Shown here: positions 6,692 through 10,465 of the stretch, in pieces
Layout of the letters: each line of letters begins with the position of its first letter
Numbering within the stretch: the first letter of the stretch is position 1
Source of the DNA: Balneolaceae bacterium
GTDB taxonomy: Bacteria; Bacteroidota; Rhodothermia; Balneolales; Balneolaceae
Direction of reading: 5' to 3'
Assembly: GCA_021767245.1 (NCBI GenBank)
Contig: JAASTO010000081.1
Location: 1-10,465, forward strand
Length of the DNA: 10,465 nucleotides
Made by a program: the position numbers and the translations under genes
The notes under the pieces: generated by a model
What the model saw: the letters and a program-made list of their open reading frames with translations, nothing else
The model's database searches: none
What the model was told of the DNA's origin: nothing

Positions 6692-7129
6692 TCAAATAGC
6701 GAAGGAAGTCCCACACCCACAATTTTCTGTGGCATTCGGGTTATCGAAAGTAAAACCACGGGCATCAAGGCCGTCAGGATAATCGATCTGCATCCCTTCC
6801 AGGTACATAAGATGCTTTTCGGCTACAATGATCTCGACCCCAAAGCTTTCAAACACTTTGTCCTCATCCGTACGGTGGTCTAATCCAAGCTTATAACTTA
6901 ATCCGGAACAGCCCCCTCCATCAACAGCAACCCTCAGGTAAATGTCATCACTCATTCCTTCTTCACTCTTGATCTTTTGCACCTGTCTGGCGGCTCTTTC
7001 TGTCAGGGTAACCGGCTCTCCGGTCAGGTGTTCTTTTTCAAAGGGATTCTCTGAGACAGCTGTATCTTCCCCATCCTCATCTATCAGGGAGGCGATCACA
7101 TCATCTAAATTCTCGTCTTGCATACTCAT
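6692..7129 (-). CDS. A-type iron-sulfur carrier/assembly protein (IscA/ErpA/SufA family) with acidic N-terminal extension
   Basis: This family binds Fe or [2Fe-2S]/[4Fe-4S] clusters and delivers them to client enzymes in the cytoplasm. The core runs from VTLTERAARQVQKI (40-53) to the end. The three ligand cysteines are present: GGGCSGLSY (C74) and ENCGCGTSF (C137, C139). LRVAVDGGGCSG and the C-terminal CGCG pattern are diagnostic. The product is 145 residues, whereas most IscA/ErpA proteins are about 105-120. The excess is an acidic, probably disordered stretch at 1-36 (for example DDVIASLIDEDGEDTAV). Translation may start at ATG 7129 or the ATG two codons on. It lies 30 bases downstream of the AlbA-type gene on the same strand, with a perfect -7-like element over that gene's stop codon, so it may have its own promoter. 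I cannot choose between IscA, SufA and ErpA; no isc or suf partners are in the window. Confidence 0.92.
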   Translation of the reverse strand: MSMQDENLDDVIASLIDEDGEDTAVSENPFEKEHLTGEPVTLTERAARQVQKIKSEEGMSDDIYLRVAVDGGGCSGLSYKLGLDHRTDEDKVFESFGVEIIVAEKHLMYLEGMQIDYPDGLDARGFTFDNPNATENCGCGTSFAI

Positions 7130-7154
7130 AGAAACTACACTATTTGTAATGAGT

Positions 7155-7162
7155 CAAAATTA
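7155..7162 (-). promoter_or_regulatory. Candidate -7 promoter element for the Fe-S carrier gene
   Basis: Read on the minus strand the site is TAATTTTG, a full match to TAnnTTTG. It would place the transcript start near 7148 and leave a leader of about 19 bases before the ATG at 7129. No TTG is found at the expected -33 distance, which weakens the call. Its first three bases are also the TAA stop codon of the upstream gene. Confidence 0.35.
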
Positions 7163-7858
7163 CGAAGTTTTATGGGAAAAAGTGTAATGCGTTACCCCAT
7201 CCTTTTCAAACAGATCAAGTACGCCGGCACTCACCAGGTTTACCAATATTTTAGCTGCACGATAGGTTGTTACACTGATCAGCAGCGAGAACCTCTTAAC
7301 CGTGATATCCCCGTATTCATTCAGAAACCTGAACAACTGTTGCTCATTTTCACCATACTCAAAGGTGACCCCTTCTGAAGAGGCGTTTTGTTTGAGCACT
7401 TCCACATACTCATCACTGGCAACCACACTTTCATGGTCCACCCTTACATATACCTGCCGATACTTTTCCCCTTTAACATAGATCGGTTTTTTTTCGGCTT
7501 CGGGCACTTTGACCAGTAATACATCTCTTTCCCCGATATTCACCAGTTCGATCCTGATATCCACTTCCGGGATACACACTTCCCTGGCAGCCTGATTGAG
7601 CCAGAATTCCTCCTCGTGATAACTTTCCACACCAATGATCTCACCATTATCTTCAACTCCGATCAAAATGGTTCCTCCTTTGGTATTGGATAATGCAGCA
7701 ATTTCGCGGGCAATTTTTTCCGGTGAGGCTACACTATGTTTGAATTCCAAAAAGCTGCTTTCACCGGTCTGAACAAGGTTCTTTAAGTCATTCCGCGTGA
7801 GCTTTGAAAGCTCTACGGAATTGGAATACTGCATGTAAAATTCAAATTCGTCTTCCAT
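7160..7858 (-). CDS. AlbA_2/Schlafen-type domain protein with C-terminal helical (winged-helix-like) region
   Basis: The 232-residue product has a clear AlbA_2 (Schlafen-like, putative DNA-binding) domain. GESSFLEFKHSV (32-43) is followed by KIAREIAALSNTKGGTILIG (48-67) and GVEDNGEIIGVE (67-78), the standard order. E33, E38 and possibly D70 occupy positions reminiscent of the acidic triad of Schlafen RNases, but catalytic activity is not shown by sequence. Residues 133-145 (YRQVYVRVDHESV) match the usual strand ending this domain. Residues 170-228 look like a winged helix (ENEQQLFRFLNEYGDITVKR, then a helix and a wing before THYTF). The domain occurs both in transcription regulators and in defence-related proteins; no ATPase or helicase partner is adjacent. 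The ATG at 7858 is the first available; a second Met lies at codon 9. It lies downstream of gpsA, separated by the heptamer hairpin. The specific role is unknown. Confidence 0.8.
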   Translation of the reverse strand: MEDEFEFYMQYSNSVELSKLTRNDLKNLVQTGESSFLEFKHSVASPEKIAREIAALSNTKGGTILIGVEDNGEIIGVESYHEEEFWLNQAAREVCIPEVDIRIELVNIGERDVLLVKVPEAEKKPIYVKGEKYRQVYVRVDHESVVASDEYVEVLKQNASSEGVTFEYGENEQQLFRFLNEYGDITVKRFSLLISVTTYRAAKILVNLVSAGVLDLFEKDGVTHYTFSHKTS

Positions 7859-7872
7859 CGCAAGCAGGATTT

Positions 7873-7934
7873 CGAGTTACGTGTTACGAGTTACAGGGCT
7901 CATTTTACGAATATTGTAACTCGTAACACGAAAC
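7873..7934. repeat. Inverted repeat built of GAGTTAC/GTGTTAC heptamers
   Basis: The left arm (7876-7895) and right arm (7915-7934) are complementary over 20 bases with one mismatch, around a 19-base loop. The left side reads as tandem heptamers GAGTTAC, GTGTTAC, GAGTTAC from 7874; the right arm contains GTAACTC and GTAACAC. It fills almost the whole gap between gpsA and the AlbA-type gene. It could slow or end transcription from gpsA, but has no T-tract on the minus strand, so a simple intrinsic terminator is unlikely. It is probably a dispersed intergenic element. Confidence 0.8.
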
Positions 7935-7938
7935 CCAA

Positions 7939-8955
7939 TTACATCACAATTTCATCTTTCGGATCGCGTGTCATCAATTTGTACAACGCATCTCTCGGAT
8001 CCATATTTTCAAACAGGATACTGTAAACAGCCTGGGTGATTGGCATTTCCACCTTATTCTTTTGAGCCCAGTCCTGCACTGATCTCGTAGTTTTAACACC
8101 CTCAGCTACCATATTCATGCTGTTTATGATGTCATCGAGCTTTTCACCCTGCCCGATCCTGACGCCAACCAACCTATTTCTACTGTGTGTACTTGTACAA
8201 GTTACGATCAGATCGCCCATTCCGGTCAAACCCGAAAAAGTATCTGAGTGAGCACCTAACATTTGTCCCATTCGTTTCATTTCATGGAGCCCACGGGTGA
8301 TCAATGCGGCCTTGGCGTTATCTCCTAATTCAGCTCCATCCACAATTCCTGCTGCTATGGCCATTATATTTTTGACCGACCCTCCAATCTCAACACCGAT
8401 CACATCATTATTCACATATACCCGAAACATTGGTGTAAGAAATGTTTCCTGAATAATCTTAGCTGTACGGGTTGAATAAGCCGCTGCCACCACTGTGGTG
8501 GATTTTAATTTACCTACTTCCTCGGCATGACTTGGTCCATATAACACGCCGATGTTATCTTCGTAGGTCGTTCCCTCCATCACTTCTATCAAAACCTGTG
8601 ACATGGTTTTAAAGGTGTCATTTTCGATACCCTTGGCTACCGTCACCAGGATCTCATGACCACCCAGGCAGGGTTTAATTTTTTCAGCAACCTCCCTAAG
8701 TGTATGAGATGGTGTGGCAAATACAACCATATCCTGTGACTGCAGGCATTGCTCGATGTTATTGTAAGCCACAATAGATTCAGGCAGCTCAACATCATTC
8801 AGGTAAGATGGATTTTTGTGATCTTCGTTTATCCGGTTGGCTATTTCCTCCTCACGGGCCCAGATCTGAACCTGATTGCCAGCCTGATCCAGAACCATAG
8901 CCAAGGCCGTTCCAAAGCTTCCTGCTCCAATAACTGTTACATTCTTTCCGCTCAT
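7939..8955 (-). CDS. gpsA: NAD(P)+-dependent sn-glycerol-3-phosphate dehydrogenase
   Basis: GpsA reduces dihydroxyacetone phosphate to sn-glycerol-3-phosphate, the backbone of membrane phospholipids, in the cytoplasm. The 338 residues match the family length. The N-terminal Rossmann motif is VIGAGSFGTALA (8-19). FATPSH (79-84) and VAKGIE (106-111, K108) line the active site. LYGPSHAEEV (138-147) is family-typical. Catalytic K195 lies in GGSVKNIMAI (191-200). The substrate-binding segment GLTGMGDLIVTCTS (242-255) and SRNR (258-261) are intact. The start overlaps the plsY stop by 4 bases (ATGA), so the two are translationally coupled and act in consecutive steps. Downstream lies the heptamer inverted repeat, then the AlbA-type gene 80 bases away. 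Confidence 0.97.
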   Translation of the reverse strand: MSGKNVTVIGAGSFGTALAMVLDQAGNQVQIWAREEEIANRINEDHKNPSYLNDVELPESIVAYNNIEQCLQSQDMVVFATPSHTLREVAEKIKPCLGGHEILVTVAKGIENDTFKTMSQVLIEVMEGTTYEDNIGVLYGPSHAEEVGKLKSTTVVAAAYSTRTAKIIQETFLTPMFRVYVNNDVIGVEIGGSVKNIMAIAAGIVDGAELGDNAKAALITRGLHEMKRMGQMLGAHSDTFSGLTGMGDLIVTCTSTHSRNRLVGVRIGQGEKLDDIINSMNMVAEGVKTTRSVQDWAQKNKVEMPITQAVYSILFENMDPRDALYKLMTRDPKDEIVM

Positions 8956-9662
8956 ACCTGTGCTTTCTCGAGATCTTTTTCCTGAGATTCCTCTTCTGAC
9001 TTATTCTTATTCCCATAAATATTCACCCGGCTTTCAGTTCCATTCATCAATCTTTGAATGTTGGATTTATGCTTATAAATGATCCCTGCAGCAATGATGA
9101 TCGCAAATATGATGATACTGCCATCCACATTGATCCCTAATCCAAAGCGCATCACCAGCAAACTTACCGGGTAGATAAAACTTGCCGTCATGGAAGCTAA
9201 AGATACATACCGGGTGGTAAGTACGATCACAATAAAGATCACACTCGAAATACCAATAGAGACCGGCTCAATACCGTAAAGCATACCGCAAGCCGTGGCA
9301 GCTCCTTTGCCTCCTTTAAAATTGGCAAAGATCGGAAACATATGCCCGGTTACTGCAAACAGCCCACAAGTGATCTTAAGAAAAGCATCGGCTTCCCAGC
9401 CGGGAGGAGCGATCGGGCCATTACTGATCTCAAAGGCATACATGGCTACCCAATAGGAAGCCACAAATCCTTTCATGAAATCGAGCACAAGTACACTCAC
9501 GCCCGACTTCCATCCTAAATTCCGAAAAGCATTGGTTGTGCCCAGATTTCCACTTCCAAAATTCCGGATATCCATTTTATGGAAGATCTGACCTACCCAA
9601 AGTGAGGAAGGTATAGACCCCAATACATAACTGATAGCCAGTACTGTAAATAATGCAATCAT
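8952..9662 (-). CDS. plsY: Acyl-phosphate:glycerol-3-phosphate acyltransferase PlsY
   Basis: PlsY is an integral membrane enzyme that acylates glycerol-3-phosphate at C1 using acyl-phosphate from PlsX, the first step of phosphatidic acid synthesis. The three cytoplasmic motifs are present: GSIPSS (15-20), GSGNLGTTNAFRNLG (36-50) and GHMFPIFANFKGGKGAAT (106-123). Hydrophobic helices lie around 1-25, 53-75, 96-112, 132-155, 157-173 and 182-197. NIQRLMNGTES (201-211) is the usual post-helix segment. At 236 residues it is longer than the common 190-220, because of a charged hydrophilic tail (218-236, KNKSEEESQEKDLEKAQV). The ATG at 9662 starts directly in the first helix. It shares a 4-base overlap with gpsA, whose product is its substrate. 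PlsX is not in the window. Confidence 0.96.
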   Translation of the reverse strand: MIALFTVLAISYVLGSIPSSLWVGQIFHKMDIRNFGSGNLGTTNAFRNLGWKSGVSVLVLDFMKGFVASYWVAMYAFEISNGPIAPPGWEADAFLKITCGLFAVTGHMFPIFANFKGGKGAATACGMLYGIEPVSIGISSVIFIVIVLTTRYVSLASMTASFIYPVSLLVMRFGLGINVDGSIIIFAIIIAAGIIYKHKSNIQRLMNGTESRVNIYGNKNKSEEESQEKDLEKAQV

Positions 9663-9817
9663 ATGCCTCGTATTTTTTGGAAGTTACTACAACCGAGGGT
9701 TAATTAGAAGTTAATCACTAAAGGAAAACCTGCGAGCGTCTTAGACCTCGCAGCGTTTGGAGCGCAACGCTCGCAGGTCTTTTAAGACGCTACGAGGATG
9801 CTCCCTGCAAATCATCT
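9663..9817. other. Intergenic region between lipA and plsY
   Basis: These 155 bases hold the nested palindromic repeat (separate entry) and an AT-rich leader before plsY. No reading frame of note is present. No convincing TTG/TAnnTTTG promoter for plsY was seen; TAACTTCC on the minus strand (about 9681-9688) is a poor match. The leader shows a tandem pair, GGTTAAT and AGTTAAT, around 9699-9716. Confidence 0.5.
9728..9797. repeat. Nested palindromic intergenic repeat
   Basis: ACCTGCGAGCGT (9728-9739) pairs perfectly with ACGCTCGCAGGT (9767-9778). AGCGTCTTA (9735-9743) also pairs perfectly with TAAGACGCT (9783-9791). CCTCGCAGCGT (9746-9756) pairs with ACGCTACGAGG (9787-9797) with one mismatch, and GCGTT (9753-9757) can pair with AACGC (9766-9770). 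The arms therefore allow several mutually exclusive hairpins from one related core, CTGCGAGCGT. A T-run follows (9780-9783), so on the plus strand the first hairpin is terminator-like, but both flanking genes are on the minus strand. It is likely a dispersed element rather than a dedicated terminator. Confidence 0.8.
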
Positions 9818-10465
9818 CTAAACGTGCCGCTCAGCATGGTAAGAAGAACGTACCAGCGGGCCACTTTCTACATGCTCAATACCGAGCTTTTCACCAATTT
9901 CCTTATACTCGGCAAATTGATCAGGATGCACCCAGTCAACTACCGGATGGTGCATTTTAGTAGGCTGCATGTACTGACCTATGGTCAAGACATCCACACC
10001 ATGATCCACGCAATCCTGCATCAGCTCGATCACTTCTTCCCGTTCTTCCCCAAGGCCTACCATAATACCGGTCTTGGTTCTGATGCCTGCATTTTTGGTT
10101 CGCTGAAGGAGTTCCAGTGACCGCTCATAACGTGCCTGCGGTCGGACTCGTCGATATTTACTTGGAACCGTTTCAAGGTTGTGGCTCAATACATCCGGAG
10201 GAGTATCAAACACGATCTGAAGGGCTGCATCCCATTCTCCACGAAAATCCGGAATCAGAGATTCAATGGTTACACCCGGAATGGCTTTTCTTAACTCTTC
10301 ATGGCAGGCTGCAAAAATTGGGGCACCACCATCCTTACGTTCATCACGGTTAACAGAAGTCAGCACCACATGCTTCAATTTCATTTTGGCGGCCGCATCA
10401 GCTACACGCTTCGGCTCATCCCAATCCAGGTCAGCCGGTGGCCGACCGGTTTTAATAGCACAGAA
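9818..10465 (-). CDS. lipA: Lipoyl synthase, C-terminal 215 residues (5' end outside the window)
   Basis: LipA is a radical-SAM enzyme that inserts two sulfurs into octanoyl groups on lipoyl domains of 2-oxoacid dehydrogenases and GcvH. The frame enters at the right edge with FCAIKTGRPPADLDWDEP, where the Cys is the last of the radical-SAM CxxxCxxC motif. TSVNRDERKDGGA follows, then LIPDFRG and DVLSHNLETV, then GIMVGLGEEREEV. DVLTIGQYMQPTKMHHPV and the C-terminal GPLVRSSYHAE complete the family pattern. The RSSY serine is known to ligate the auxiliary cluster that donates sulfur. About 75-100 N-terminal residues, including the auxiliary CX4CX5C cysteines, lie off the window. The stop codon is at 9820-9818; the palindromic repeat lies just downstream, before plsY. 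The identification is secure. Confidence 0.97.
   Translation of the reverse strand, partial: FCAIKTGRPPADLDWDEPKRVADAAAKMKLKHVVLTSVNRDERKDGGAPIFAACHEELRKAIPGVTIESLIPDFRGEWDAALQIVFDTPPDVLSHNLETVPSKYRRVRPQARYERSLELLQRTKNAGIRTKTGIMVGLGEEREEVIELMQDCVDHGVDVLTIGQYMQPTKMHHPVVDWVHPDQFAEYKEIGEKLGIEHVESGPLVRSSYHAERHV

Noticed and set aside
7118..7378. Plus-strand 86-residue frame
   Set aside because: It is antisense to the AlbA-type gene and the Fe-S carrier start, both well supported by conserved motifs.

Overview
The window looks like ordinary chromosome from a moderately GC (about 45-50% in the core genes, from hand counts on a few lines), aerobic, heterotrophic bacterium. I favour the Bacteroidota / Balneolota-Rhodothermota side. 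The reasons are inferential: most starts lack a Shine-Dalgarno sequence, upstream regions carry elements close to the Bacteroidota -7 motif TAnnTTTG, and the gene set is recJ, a leucine-type dehydrogenase, hslO, NDH-2, an A-type Fe-S protein, gpsA-plsY and lipA. I cannot name the genus.

Left part (1-4590). A 5' fragment of recJ leaves the window on the minus strand. A divergent intergenic region with a candidate promoter separates it from a leucine/valine-type amino-acid dehydrogenase, which ends in a textbook intrinsic terminator. A 268-bp gap follows, holding a degenerate palindromic repeat and a 52-codon minus-strand ORF of unknown status. Then come a 12-helix MFS transporter with a TTG start and the redox chaperone Hsp33 (hslO), both on the plus strand.

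Middle part (4649-6620). A type II NADH:quinone oxidoreductase is followed by a small, AT-richer accessory cassette: a ribbon-helix-helix antitoxin overlapping a VapC-type PIN toxin. A perfect palindrome just upstream is the likely autoregulatory operator. This cassette is the clearest candidate for horizontal acquisition.

Right part (6692-10465), all minus strand, in transcription order: lipA (5' end outside the window), a nested palindromic repeat, plsY and gpsA overlapping by 4 bp, a second repeat hairpin built from heptamers, a standalone AlbA/Schlafen-type domain protein, and an A-type Fe-S carrier with an acidic N-terminal extension. GpsA makes the sn-glycerol-3-phosphate that PlsY acylates, so that overlap is a functional pair. 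LipA and the Fe-S carrier are linked only loosely, since LipA is a [4Fe-4S] enzyme.

I did not find a convincing new multi-gene system. The items most worth a second look are the three intergenic repeat elements, the short minus-strand ORF ending inside one of them, the toxin-antitoxin cassette with its operator, and the lone AlbA-domain gene between housekeeping genes. No tRNA, rRNA, CRISPR array or intact insertion sequence was seen.
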